From NCBI RefSeq assembly GCF_024139115.2, contig NC_085139.1, positions 8,589,533 to 8,653,532 on the forward strand: a stretch of DNA of 64,000 bases. The letters are read 5' to 3'. The position numbers and the translations under genes were made by a program. Shown here piece by piece: positions 34,751-47,440 of this stretch. Under the pieces are notes generated by a model, which was not told where the DNA came from, ran no database searches, and saw nothing but the letters and a program-made list of their open reading frames with translations. Positions within the stretch are counted from its first letter, which is position 1. Every line of letters begins with the position of its first letter. This stretch comes from Armigeres subalbatus. Taxonomy: Eukaryota; Arthropoda; Insecta; Diptera; Culicidae.

Positions 34751-35204
34751 CGAGCGCAGAGGCATCCAAAGGTAGCAGCACTACGAAGAACACTTGAATG
34801 GCGATGTGGCAGACGAAGATGGCGGTATGGGTGATGGACCCGAGAACGCGCAGGACAAATTCTACTGGCCCGGACCCCCCAGGAAATCCAGGAGGAGATT
34901 TGGCCAATGAAGAATAACAAAGCCCCTGGGGCTGACCAACTACCAGGAGAGCTTTATTACGAACACGGTGGTGCATCACTGGCCAGAGCATGCACTGGGT
35001 CATTACCAAGATTTGGGAGGAGGTGTTCGGCTGCAGGAGTGGATGGAAGTGTGTCAGTCCCATCCACAAAAAGGGCGATAAGTTGGATTGTAGCAACTAA
35101 TCACGCAATCACATTGCTGAACGCCGCTCGCAAGGCGCTCTCCCAAATTTTATGCCGTCGACTAGCACCAACCGCAAGGGAGTTCGTGGGGCAGTACCAG
35201 GAGC
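34751..35204 (+). pseudogene. RTE-clade LINE 5' part, duplicated read end
   Basis: It follows the target sequence ATGAGCCATTGACGAA (34,735-34,750) and matches 60,564-61,020 with extra indels (for example the peptide KNNKAPGADQLPGEL). It stops abruptly at 35,204 and is followed after about 32 unassigned bases by the start of copy 2. This abrupt end inside an element is a read end, not a biological junction. Confidence 0.75.
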
Positions 35205-36335
35205 TGATGTGCTTTAGATTTCCAGTTGCATGTTGCTTTTCGATCAATTATGATAATTATTCAATATCATAAAAACTAGGCTTTTTAAGCCTAATTATTT
35301 TCCTACATTTATTGCTTGATTAATTTTAAATTCCAAGATCTTCTTAATTTTCAAGAATAATTATTCTGGTAGCAAGGAAACCCTTCGGAATATTGATAGA
35401 AATTCTTCGAGTCTCCCGGAAAATTTTAGAATTTCAACGACATTTTTTCCAAATTCTGTTGAAGAGTTCGAAAAATGTTCGATAGAAATCTTGAAGAACT
35501 AGAAGAATCCGTAGAAGGATCCGAAATGCATTTACGTTGAAAATTCAATAAACTCAAATTCGAAGAATTTCAGTATAAAATAGAAAAAAATCAAGCTTAC
35601 TTTTTACAGAATCTCTAAAGATTTTTCAAAATCCTGGAACTTCAAGAATCTTCAAAGGAAATTCTTCTAAATTTCAATGGATCTTTTTCGTTTTCCAAAG
35701 AAATTCTTAGAAATTTTCAGCAGTTTTTTTAATTTCCAAAAGAAATTATTCGGAATATGCAAAATTTCCGATGGAAATTCCTAAGATTTTCCAGTAAAAA
35801 TCGAAAAGTTCATCTGAATTACAAATAATGAATTTCAGAGGAAATTCCGATGTTTTAAGTGGAAATAACGAAAAAATGTCTTTTGTAGTACTTGTAAAGG
35901 TTGTACTTTTGGAAGCATTTCAGTAGAATTCCTTAAAAATTAAATCAAAATTTAAAGATTTTCTGATGGAAATTCCTTACTTTCTAAATCATTTCCTGTG
36001 CATCTTTCTGGTAAAAGATTTAAAGTAATTTTAGCTGAACCTTCAAAAGCATCAAAATGACATCCGAAGAAGTGAATTCCGATGAAATTTTGAAATGATT
36101 TCTGGTTCAAATTTAAAAAACATGACCCTTGAGAATTCTGATTATTCTTTGAAAATCCAAGAATTTTTTGAAGATAATCCCTGACTCTTCCGTGGAAATT
36201 CTAAATAATGCCTCGAATAAAAACTTGAAAATTAAAAAAATGATAGAACTCAAAAAGAGCGTAAAAGTATTCCGAAAATTTTCATTCAAAATTCAAAATT
36301 GAAAAAAATCAACGGAAATATCAAAGTTTTCATGT

Positions 36336-36590
36336 GCATTGGCTCCATATTCCAACTGGAAGTTGTTCTGCTTTCCAACTTAGTATTTCTATTAGCATTT
36401 CTCAGTAATAAATTGAAAGCTTTTATATGCCAGCCATTGCATGATTATATATCTTGTGTAAAGTACGATGGATACACTATACCTAGGGTGTCGGAATGTT
36501 TCCACCAAAACATCCTGAACAGGAACGAGAATCGAACTCGTCATCTCGGTTTAGCAATCCTACGCCTTTGCTCGCAAGGCTAACTGGAGA
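36336..36590 (-). repeat. family-B SINE (copy 2)
   Basis: This is the second reading of 9,113-9,380, with the B box GTTCGATTC on the minus strand at about 36,525-36,535. Several single-base deletions distinguish it. Confidence 0.65.
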
Positions 36591-37377
36591 CTGAACATTA
36601 TGAAGTGCACTCCTTAAAATGTTTGAAAAACTTCTTTGAAATGAAGAAAAATTTCTGGTGAAGATTCGGAAGAACTTGTCGAAGATAGAATGTTTTACCG
36701 AAAATTTTGTATTTCCACGGGACTGTTTTAATTTTCAGACATAATTCAATGAAATTTTTTCGAGTTTTAGAAATTTTTCGAATTAACTTGAGATGTTTTG
36801 TTTTTTTTTTCATTATAATTTGTAGCAAAATTTCCAAGCAAATTTTAGAGGAATTGTTCAAAAAATCTGAATGCCAGCACTTTATCAGGATTGTATGAAG
36901 TAATGTCAAAGTTTTTACAGGAAATTTCTTTTCGATTTTCCTGAATATCCAAAAAGAAATTCTTTGAATTTTTCTTCTTAAGATTTTTTGATTATTGTAA
37001 AAACATGAACATTTTTCAAAAGTGTCGGGCGTGATGCCAAACCATCTGCGGCGGAATTTTTAAAAAATATTTCCATTTTCGATCCAAATTTTTGTGTGTA
37101 AATTGAAATTGAGACTGAATCGCAACCTGTTTTTTTTCGTTTATTTATGTATGGATATAGGATCTTAGTAAGATGGTCAAATATGCAGATATTCATCGGC
37201 GATGCGACCGACGCTGCGTTTTCGATTTTCTCGATGCACACCTACGTCTTTTTAACGCTGAGTTGAAAAAGACGCTCGTCATCGGCCCTCAAATCGCTCT
37301 GCGTTTAATGATTTAGTCATTAAATTTTAATGATTTGTATTTTTACATCGCTATTGTTATCCACCAAAAGTTTTCGT

Positions 37378-37478
37378 GTAAAAAACCACGTGGTTCGAGA
37401 ACCCCCTCCCCCATTGGCTTATCGTGGTCATTTACCAAACACCCTCCCCTATATGACCACGTGGTTTCTGGACGGCCC
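37378..37478. mobile_element. right end of PIF/Harbinger-like element (copy 2)
   Basis: It has the same ACCACGTGG words, C-rich centre and terminal TTTCTGGACGGCCC followed by TTA as at 10,205-10,323. The left end is absent because copy 2 begins inside the element. Confidence 0.5.
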
Positions 37479-38747
37479 TTAGTATTTTGTTTCGTAGGGA
37501 GAGTTTGCTACATCCATTTTGTTTGCCTACTTATGGGCAATGAATAATATTTTGATTAGGCCATACGTAGCGTATTTAACAGGACAGTCCGTTTTTAGAC
37601 CTTCAATATTATTCAAACAAATTCAATATTTTAGGCGGAATCTAAATTTATATATATATAGAAAGTGTTCTTGTATCTTTATTAGAGAAATTTACAGCCC
37701 TCAGCTGGCTCATCTCTCTAACAAAGAAGGTGGACGAAACCCATAAAAATGTGACATGTTTTGTTATTAGTGTTGCTTTTTAAAGAATGCTATATGTGCT
37801 TTTTTGTGTTTTCCATTAATCGACTTTTCTTAAGGTTTTTAACAGTCAATGGCAATAGGTGCTTCTTCTGGAGATTTTTTCATACAGTTCTGTTTCAGTG
37901 ATTATTTTCTGCTTATTCTGGAGGCATTAAAATTTGGCCAATTTCATCAGTGGATTAAGACAATTAGAACTTGGTAGACAGTATTTCCTGAAAACCACTC
38001 ACGCCTCAACTCAATTAAATGAAGCGCAGGACAGACATTCTAATGTCAGAAAGTTCATTTTCAATTATTCTTTTTGAATCCTCCGAAGCAGCTAATACAT
38101 ATTTTTACAATCTGGTTTTACCACATATTATTCAATGATTTGATTCTTTTCGAAACGAATCATTCAAAGTCTTCTGAATAATTATGATATTCCGAAATCA
38201 TCCATTAAAAACGACCGCATGAAAAAATAATTCATAAATCAACTAAACGAAATCGAGTTCAAGGAAGTTTAAAACCGAGGGAAAATGTGGTCGGATTAAG
38301 TAGGTCCTCACTTACTTTCTTTACATCAGGAGCTCGTCTCTTTCGCTCGATGTGTGGAAGAGATTGTGTGACCCTTAATGAAGAACCAGAATTCGGCCAG
38401 AGCACATGGAACAAAATCAATGGAAAAGATTCCCGGTATGACTTTTTTAGCGTCATTAAAATCAATTTCGATCAAAAGGACTGTGAATCCTTAGATTTGA
38501 CATTCATTCTCATGCCAACCATATTCGTGGAAATAATTAAAATTACATTTTATTAATATTCTTTCCTTGTTGATAGACTTGCTATTGCAGATTATTTCCC
38601 ACTTGTATTCATGAAATTCTTACTTGGAAAATCAATAATCCCACCCCATCGCTCTTTTCGCATTTGTCTTTGAAATTTCTCTTGAATCTTTTTTTTTCAC
38701 CTAATCCCAAAACCGGCTAATCAGAGTACTTTGTCTATTATTTGTTA

Positions 38748-39463
38748 CTAGCTAAAGAAACCCAGCTTTACCGGGTGTTACGAATGTCACAATAATGAAC
38801 TATTTGTGGCACCACTCTAGATCAATTTCTGTGCGTTTGTTGTCTTTTCCTCAACAGCTGATCCAACTGTATTCTATTGGTTTATGTACATTTCCGTTAA
38901 ATTAATCGATCAGGGAAAAATCTTGCAAATCGGTCATCCCGTTCGCAGAGTTAAATCGTCGGAAGGAAGTCTCAACTCATTTAAATATATAGACTAGCGG
39001 AAAATACAGCTTCGCGGTTTGCAAATGTCGATGAACTATTTGCAGCACCGCCCAGATCAATTTCCGAGCATTTATTTTGTTTTCCCAAACAGCTGGCCCA
39101 AAATTGTTAAATTAAATTCAGCAACTTTTAAATTCAGTTAAATTCAGCAACTTTTTGTATCACACTTAACTCAATTCACCGTATTCGGTAAATTTTACCG
39201 AAATCTCAACACAGAACTGTTCGTAATTATTTTACAGATTTTCTGTAATTTTTCCATTGTTCAACTGTCAAAATCAGTATATTTACCAACTTCTGCTGTT
39301 GATTTCGTAAAATTTTACCGAATTCAGCATTTATTTTAGTGTGTATATAACAAACCTTGCGGATCCCAAATCGAATCGATTGGAGGAAAATCTTGCAAAT
39401 CGGTCAACCCATTCCTGAGTTAAATCGTCAGGAAGGAAATCTCAACTCATTTTATTATATAGA
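38748..39463. repeat. two-unit dispersed repeat (copy 2)
   Basis: This is the second reading of 11,647-12,400: two CTAGC...TATATAGA units, the second split by the fold-back MITE at 39,161-39,343. Confidence 0.65.
39161..39343. mobile_element. fold-back MITE (copy 2)
   Basis: CACACT...AGTGTG ends flanked by TAT, as at 12,081-12,278. The right arm has lost several bases (for example ATTTACCAACTTCTGC in place of ATTTACCGAACAGTTCTGC), so pairing is weaker here. Confidence 0.65.
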
Positions 39464-39971
39464 TTTTCAATGGTTCAGTGGAAAAGTTTTGATTTTGGTC
39501 AATAATAAAATCCTAATGCATGTCTAACAGTAGTAAGTAAAATTTCAAAATTCCACAATTTGAATATTGAAAGAACGTAATTATCTGTTATTTCGTGTTT
39601 TCTCATCCCTTTGAAGAGTGAAATATTGTAGTTTAGTATTTTCCCTGCTAACTTAAGGTTATGATGGTGAATGACTAACTTTAAAATATTTCTAATTTCT
39701 TACATGGAAAATGAAAATTGATCCCATAAGTTTTGAAATTTTCACAGCTCTTGAATTTTATCGCTAGGTTTTTTGACATGTCCCGTTTTGTCATGCGCGT
39801 TTGTCCCGTTTTTCGAAATAAACTCAGCCTAATTTATGTTTATAAATCTGATTGAAAGATGTGGCTACTAAGAACAAATTTTTATCAAAATAATTTATGA
39901 ATATCACAATATATTAGAATTGTGTTCAGCTTTTGTCATGCTCTTCTAGTCAGGAACTGGTCGTCAGTAAA

Positions 39972-40222
39972 TACGCAATGGAAGTTTCTTCAGCTGAAAG
40001 GACTCTGGGATGGCATGAAGCCTCAGCAGCATGCAGACGGATCTCGAAGCAGTGAAACAGCAAGCTCGTTTGAAGATAATCCTACTTTTCGACCTCGACA
40101 ATCTCGTCCACATTAAAGATGCGAATCGGCTTGGACCGTGTGAGACAAATGAAACGGCGTTCGAGGACAATGGACTGTCCGGAAAATCAGTTTTGCTTCA
40201 CAAGCATAAGCGAATCTGGATA
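39972..40222 (+). pseudogene. copia-type gag remnant (copy 2)
   Basis: This is the second reading of 12,957-13,200. The frame stays open from 40,031 across the junction into the reverse transcriptase (to 40,387), producing an apparent copia-gag/LINE fusion peptide with HKHKRIWIERLWMNHEPGT at the junction. Confidence 0.65.
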
Positions 40223-41590
40223 GAACGGCTATGGATGAACCATGAACCAGGTACTATTGACAGCGACCTCCAAATGTACCCGGTGTCTGGTCAGTCTGGT
40301 GTACCACAGGGAAGCAATCTTGGGCGTGCTTTTCTCCCTCTTCTTCGCGATGTAGTCCTGTACATTGGTGAAGGCTACTGCATTTAATATGCTGACTACA
40401 TGAAAATATATAGTTGTAGTCGATCAACCATCGGATTGCATCAAGATGCAGGAACTCTTAGATCGGCCTCGTCTGTTCAGCCAATCACGCGACTATGAGC
40501 ATGCCAAAGTGTTCCATCATAGTTTCCATCGCAAGAAGAGCCCGATCATACACAACTCCATCGGTGATGATCCGCTAACCGTGCTTTTTCTGTTCGAGAT
40601 CTTGGAGTTGTACTGGATGCTGAGCTGACGTTCAAAGAACACCAAGAAGAAGTAATCAAGCGAACTCTCGTCAACTTGGGTTTGTGTCTAAATCTAAAAG
40701 AATTTCGTGACCCATATACGTTGAAGTAATTATACGTTGCGTTGGTCCGTCCTATCCTGGAAACAGCTTCGTTGATGGGATCCGTATCAGCAACAATGAT
40801 CGAAAGATTTGAATCGGTGCAACGAAAATTCATAAGATTTTCCTACGTTTTCTGCAACTGACCCGTCGCACCTTCCACCGTATGCAGCCAGATGATTGGC
40901 ATCGAAACTCTGAGACAGCGTAGGAGAAAGGCGAAAGTGACTTTTGTTGAAAAGTTTTGGTGAAGCGGATGGAACCAATATTTCGCGCTATGGACATCAA
41001 TGTGCCTGCGTATACGTTCCGTTTAGTGTCTTCTTCCGTTTGCCTCGACATCCCCGTAACGCTGGGTGAACACCTTTGCTGGTGTTACGGTGTATTGTCA
41101 GCTGACAAATCCTGACCCAACGAATACCTTACTCAATATCCAACTCCGTGGTACTTATGAGGTGTCGCTGGTCGAGACCTCTGTAAGTAAGTGCTACATC
41201 AACACTTCCTTCCTCTCCAAGTTACGGTGGAGATGGACGGCAGAGTATAATCCTCATGCTTTTGTGATTTTTATCCTAGTGAAATCGAGGACCACACCCA
41301 CCTTGATTTCTGATACCAATCTGAATAAGGATTTCAAAAGAAAACATAGTATCACTAGTGTCCAATCTACGACGTACACCGTAACTATGCTATGCTTCTT
41401 CAGTTTGCCTCGACGCCACCATGACTACGACCTGAATGAACCAATTCGATCAATGATGATCGTATTCAACGAGACGTATTCAATTTTGACTTCGACTGAC
41501 AAAGTGATCTAGAATTTAGGTTTTTAGAGTTAAGATTCATTAAGACAAACATACAATGTCGGATGATCATTATACAACAATAAACAATAA
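40223..41590 (+). pseudogene. CR1/Jockey-like reverse transcriptase (copy 2)
   Basis: Motif GVPQGSNLG is legible at about 40,298-40,325. The catalytic segment reads as GCTGACTACATG rather than GCTGACGACATG, one base different from copy 1. Frames break about every 150-300 bases. The internal insertion lies at 41,051-41,402, flanked by GTTTGCCTCGACA and GTTTGCCTCGACGCCA. Confidence 0.65.
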
Positions 41591-41884
41591 ACAAAGTTAG
41601 ATGACTTACTTTGAAAAATTATTTTGAGCTTTCTAGTGGAATATCTTCACTTGTCATAAGACGAGTTTGTATCATCCCATTCAATTTCACCACTTTATTG
41701 TACCTTGACGATACATTTCGACCTCAACAATAAGGTCGTCTTCAGTGTCTCACGCTCGACTTTCAAGTCGGAAAAATTAGAAACGACAGTTTTCTATTGC
41801 TGAAAATGTGACTTATCTGTGATATAAGATAAGACAAACACATTGTTTTAGATCTAAGTGTGATGCATCAGATTTGATCAAAAT

Positions 41885-42330
41885 TGCACTTACTACTTGG
41901 GCTTCTTCACTGTGAAAATCTGAATATTGACCATTGCTTTCCTTCAGGGTGCGCCTAAACCAGTATCCCCATTGCTAAGACTTTCGACAAATTTGTTCAG
42001 CTAACTATTGCATTGCGTTGGGGAGGACTTATTAATACTGATGTTTTCTACCGTTTCCAAAGTTTCTTTGTCTTTGCGGAAGATCAGTTTGATTCTAAAG
42101 TGAAATCTTGTTTCGATTTTCATATAAACTTTCTTTCGTAGGCTTTTAAACAATATGTATCACTTTCATTTCTGTGACTTTCCATTGTTTAAATGACATA
42201 GACCAACAATGGTTCTTACTTTTCTTAGATGTTGTTCGGAATGATACGTCCTGGTCGTGAAGATTACTATTATAACAAATAGTGGAACTGAAAATATCGA
42301 GGAGCATGTCTGGGTCGTGGCGATAGAAAC
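41885..42330 (-). pseudogene. antisense LINE fragment (copy 2)
   Basis: This is the second reading of 14,960-15,480; the minus-strand peptide is more fragmented here. Confidence 0.4.
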
Positions 42331-44089
42331 TCTCTCGTCTATTGTGTCTAATGAATTAGAAAGCCCGCTTAACATTGACTCGACCATAGTTCGAATTTAA
42401 AAGCGCAAGTAATACCAGCAGTACATGAATTAATCATAAAAAAACTTTAAATTGAACCATTTCATAGGCGAGTGATAGTTGGCTATAAACACAAATATTC
42501 GCATTCTGTCATTTTTATTCTATGGAAGATCCAAAATACGTCACGCAAAATTGTTGAATTTCAAACCCCACTCCTCCTTCATGTCACACTACTTGTAATA
42601 AACCTCTACAATTTTTGATGAAGTCAGGCACTGAGTAGCTTATACGAGCTCCACTCGCGCTCATTACAAAATCAAACAACACTAAGTCTATCCTCCTCCT
42701 CCTTAGCCGTGCGGTAAGACGCTTCGATTAATATTTTGGTGGCTCTGCGTTGTGGTTTTTATAAAATTTTCTTCTTCACAGATTCATTCATTTGATTGGT
42801 ACTGAGAATGGTCATTGCGTTCGAAGAGAAATGATTATGTTGATTATATTGACTTTTGGCGCCAAAATGTCCTGAGTTCCAAGTCAGGGGTCAGATCTAG
42901 GTGAGTAATTTCTAAAACATTACATAAGTTTTCAGTTTTACTGTAATTTTAGATATAGAAATCAAAATCAATAGTACTCACTGATTTATATTCGATCGGA
43001 AAACGTCTGGTTCAGCCGAATATGAATGTACAGTCAGTCTTAGCTAAGCTAACCCGACTATGAGTAAAGTAAATTTATATCAGGCCATGTTGTTTGGTAA
43101 TATGCATTTTGTAATTTAAAAAAATATTTTAATCATTACTGGAGACTTGCTAGTTAAGAGATTCTTCCATTGGAAGTTTCTCGAATTTCAATGAAAATTC
43201 TTTCTAATTTCCATGTGAAATTATTCCGAAAACTTAAATTTATGCAATGAGTGATAGCTTCTGCAAGTATTTTACGCATTTTACAGTGATATGGAAAGTC
43301 ATTTTACAACAAGAATAGTTTGTAGAATAATTTGCAAACATATAGATTAGATACTTCGTTAGGATACGGTAGAGGTGGAAAATGTTTATAGTAGTTGATT
43401 TCTAAAGGGAGCGGGGCAATTTTCGGATATGAGTGAACAGTGAAGAAAGCGAAACAGAACTGCGCAATCACAAACCTATCGACTAGATATTGCGATTAGC
43501 AAAACAGTACACGTCTTAGTAACGCTTTTCACGGATCCTTAATTTCGGAACACCTTCCTTTTGTCAGCAAAGAGAGATTAGTTTTCACGCTGGTACCATC
43601 TGGTACTCTTCCCTTTGGAAGATTTGCAGAAGGAAAATCATTCGTTTTATAATGTCACCAGAAATTGCCCTCCGCTCAATTTAAAAATATACTTCTATAA
43701 TAATTGTTTTCGCCTGTCATATTCAAACAGAACTATCTTTATTCTACCATAAAAATGTTCATCTGAATTTGAAAAATGACGTTATTGTATACATATATAT
43801 AATAGCCATCTCATATTTGTTACAGATAAAATCAAACACATTGTTGCCTTTGTCATCTGCGGAAAGCAACAAGGATTAAACCCCTTTTTGTTGATAACAT
43901 TAAAATTGAAATAGATTATATTTTTCTTTTTTATAAAAGTTGATTCAAGTTACACAATCTCAAATATCTTTTTTCCATTGTACAGAGCAATGCTAATCAC
44001 TTTTAAAAATGTTTAAGTTCAAAATTACTGGGAATTGAGATAAGCAAAATATTTATTTTTTCCTTCATTGAAATCTTATTTCAAGCAGA

Positions 44090-45430
44090 CCAAACAAAAT
44101 GAATCGTCAGCGCAAACAACGTTGTAAAATGAGCATTTCCTCATCCCAACTCCATAATCCATCAACACATGATCCTATAGCAAAGATCAAAAAAAAATAC
44201 AGGCCAGACCAGAACAGAGACAACATAAATTTGTCGCCACGCAAAAGGTGTCTGTCTCGTGAAGACAAAACAAACACCCAACCGATCTCACGCAGAGTCA
44301 GAGGTGGAAAACCTCCTCAATTGCCAAACATTCGTTTGATTCCATATTTCTTCATTTTGGGATTTTGGTTGGGGATGACACTAAACTGCGGCGGCTCTAC
44401 GGTTTCGTCGCCCGTCACGATCGTCATCACGCGCTCGATCATCACCGTGCAGACACTTTGTCCACTCGCATACACCGTGCTTTTGAACATTAGCGCGAAA
44501 AAAAAATGCACACGGGACCACTTTACCGTAAAATTTCCCTTTCTTCGATTTTCTTCGTTTTATTTTCCTTCACCGAGATTTCTCAATCCTCCCATCCAGG
44601 TTGATGTTCTTCTGAAAATTTTACATTTTTTGAATTTTGTTTCTACTTTATACACTCGTTTTCTATCGTGGTTTGCGTTTGTTTGCAGAATTAATGAAGG
44701 ATTTCTTGTATAAGCGCAGATAACGCAAAAATGCAACATCAAAATATAACACTGATGAAATTATTCTTCTACACTGCCGCGATCGCGCATGCAATAAAAA
44801 TGGATCAACTTTTTCCTCGAGCTGTGATAGGCCTGGACCGGTTATGCTAATTTCGCAGCGGAAATTAGAATTCAACAGCAGGGGCAAGCAGTTCTAAGCG
44901 ATCGCGATCGCGGCTCGTCGGACTGCTACGCCCTTGGTCCTACCTGAACTGCACTCTATATTGGCCGCGCCAAACGAAAGGAAAAATCGCCAACACCCCG
45001 ACACAGCGAAAACGCCATCACCATCACTCCCTTATACGATCGCCAGCGATTACGCACTTCTTGCCGACTAGATTTTCCTCCCGGTCGGTCGTTGCCGATC
45101 ACGCGCGCACGAGCAAACAAGTGGAAATTCGCTCGTCTTAAACTTTGCGGACACAAACACACTGGCGCACGCGGCTGGCCAAGAACGAATCGCGAACCGC
45201 ACACAAACGGGCGGTGGGTGGTGGTTACCACTGGGATATCACTTTTCCGGGGTTACAAAACGCGTCCGTACGCCGAAACTGCTCTCGGTCGACTGCAACA
45301 CGGTGGCTGCTCCTTCTGTGATCGATCACGATCGTGTGCGTTCGTGAAAACCAGTGAACGTGAGTGAACGCGGAACGGTAGTTAGTGGTGGCATTTTGTG
45401 ATCATAGCGATGTTCAAGTTGTTTAATCGC
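44090..45430. promoter_or_regulatory. GC-rich block (copy 2)
   Basis: This is the second reading of 17,290-18,660. A 204-residue plus-strand frame at 44,099-44,713 is open here but is only 123 residues in copy 1 and starts in a different frame. I take it as a chance frame opened by indels, not a gene. Confidence 0.3.
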
Positions 45431-46439
45431 TATGAGAGCGTCTCCATGGATAATACGTATTGGTGGGTTCTAAATACAAGAAATGCTTCCATTGTACGAT
45501 GGGTTACCGGAAATTAGAAGAAAACATATTTTCACCTTGAAGATGATATTTGAGCAATAAAGTGTCTCCAGCAAAGTCAAAGCTTATTGTTTAAGCTTTA
45601 TTTTGATGTTTGTTGAAATAGAGTTCAATTCAACTTCTGTATTAATTTTAGCATTGTGCGATGTTCTAAAAGTTGTTCCTTATTTAATTTTGAGGCACTT
45701 TACTTAGAAACCGTTGTTTGTATCGTTTGTTATGATGCTTTCAAGTAATAATGTTAGGGTGAAAAATCAATATTTTGATTGTGCGTGCGCCCTACTGATA
45801 TCCGCATCCGTGTGCCGAGTGCTTAGAGAGATTCACGGGGAATTGGCGCAATTCGTGAAAGTTTCTGAAAGGTTAGCTTGGAAAAGTTTCGGAAGAATTG
45901 TTGGGGATGAGTTTCCAGGGATTCTTGGTGAAATTATCGAAGAAACGTGAATCTGGAGTTTGGGGTTTGAGTAAGTTACCTTCAGCAGTGTTTATAGATT
46001 CACACCTCAGCGTGACGATCGTGAGCAGCAAGCCATCAGGACATCTTATTTAGTTCCGGCTGTTTGGGGTCCCAGTGGAGCGATTCCTGAAAAAATTTCC
46101 GATCAGATTTTCTGACTGAGTATTCTGAGGAATTACTGGGACAATTTCCAGATAAGATCCGAAATAATTCTTGGAACTCCTTTGACGTCCTCACGTCTGT
46201 GGAGTGGAGGTCCTGACGTCCCTAACGAGCTCTACTATATGGTTCTCTCAGGGTCGACTAACTTCCTCTTAAGGAAGACACGCAACCTCCAGGTAGACGA
46301 AACAACGAAGAATAGCTTCAGAAATAGCACAGGGATAGCTTCCGTAAGACAGACAGGTACATTCTTTTCATTTTGTTTTTATTTAAAGTTAAATCGTGGG
46401 TTAGAGTTAAATGTTAGTGACGTTGCGTGCCGATCGGTG

Positions 46440-47440
46440 TAGTTGGGGCCATGGGGCATGCTACAGGTAGGGTAGGTGGTCGTTCAAACATACCTTTTCC
46501 GGGGTGGGGGAAGGAGGTGGTCACTACCGAGTCTTAGCGAGGTTCTGTGGCAGGAACGGACAATGCTAAAGCGTTCGTTCGGTATCGTCGAGTTCTTGGA
46601 GCTGGACCCTTTGGATCGATGTCATGGAGGACCGGAAGCCTCTCCGTTCAGAAGGTCATGGAGCGAAGAAAGGCGATCTACGTCCACGGATGGCGACACT
46701 GGGCTGGTACTAGGGCCTTCAGGCGGCCTCCGCTTGAGGGTCTTTCCTTCTACGAGTCGGCGAGAGCTAGCCTAGCCACCGCGCTGGATGGATGTTTCGA
46801 TGGTGACTGATGTTCCGGCGGCGTGTCGAGCCTGCTCAACACCTTTCGGTCGATAGGGACGATGACGAGCGATCCTCGGCGCAAGAGCAGTCTATAGTGG
46901 GACCGGTTTGTTCACAGCGGGCGTCGCCTGGCTAAAAACCTCGTGTTGGCTGATGACTGGTTGGCTGATGACTTACTTTGAGGTTACCTGTGGCGCTACT
47001 TGCTTTTCGGCGGCTTGCCAAAAGGAATCCACGAGTTGGCGTGTGGCTTCCTTTGCTGCTAAGGGATCGTTTTGGCTCCTTTGCACTCCTGCTGGGCGGT
47101 ACACGCTTCTTGCTACCAGCGGCATGGCCAGGACCGACTGGCAGGAAAGGTTGCGGTCTTCCACAGCTTCACTACTAGCCAAGCGGGCTCAAAATCCTCA
47201 AAACTTTGCTGTTTTACCGCGTGCCTGGTGACCTCTTTTCGGCCCTTGACAATCAGCTGGCCTAGCGTCGACTACCTCGCTGCTTCATTGTTTTTTTCTT
47301 TCAACCTTTCTATCCCACTCCGTTTCTCCATACTTTTATCTCCTTCGGTTGTCAATTCGCTCGGATGTAATTCTTTTTCGCCATCGCCGCATTGGAGATG
47401 TGAACCAGTGGCGTTAGTCGTATACTCGGTCAAGCCGGAA
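46440..47440. other. second GC-rich block (copy 2)
   Basis: This is the second reading of 19,700-20,720. The minus-strand peptide with AAKEATRQLVDSFWQAAEKQ at about 47,070-47,010 is the cleanest coding-like stretch in either copy, but it gives no family assignment. Confidence 0.3.

Larger units (their letters stand above)
7943..35204 (+). repeat. 27-kb direct duplication, copy 1 (probable assembly artefact)
   Basis: From TTTTCGATCAATTATGATAA at 7,943 the sequence reappears at 35,237 and stays collinear to the RTE junction (34,751 in this copy, 60,496 in the other). Copy 1 then continues about 450 bases into RTE sequence that matches 60,564-61,020. Differences are mostly one- and two-base indels, with extra bases in copy 1. 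Three spacings in the satellite near 25.1-25.6 kb measure 157, 161 and 160 bases here and 152, 152 and 153 in copy 2. This pattern fits an uncorrected long read better than divergence after a true duplication. Confidence 0.85.

Noticed and set aside
44099..44713. 204-residue protein-coding gene
   Set aside because: The frame is not conserved in the first reading of the same sequence (17,305-17,676), has no motif and sits in a GC-rich block with many chance frames.
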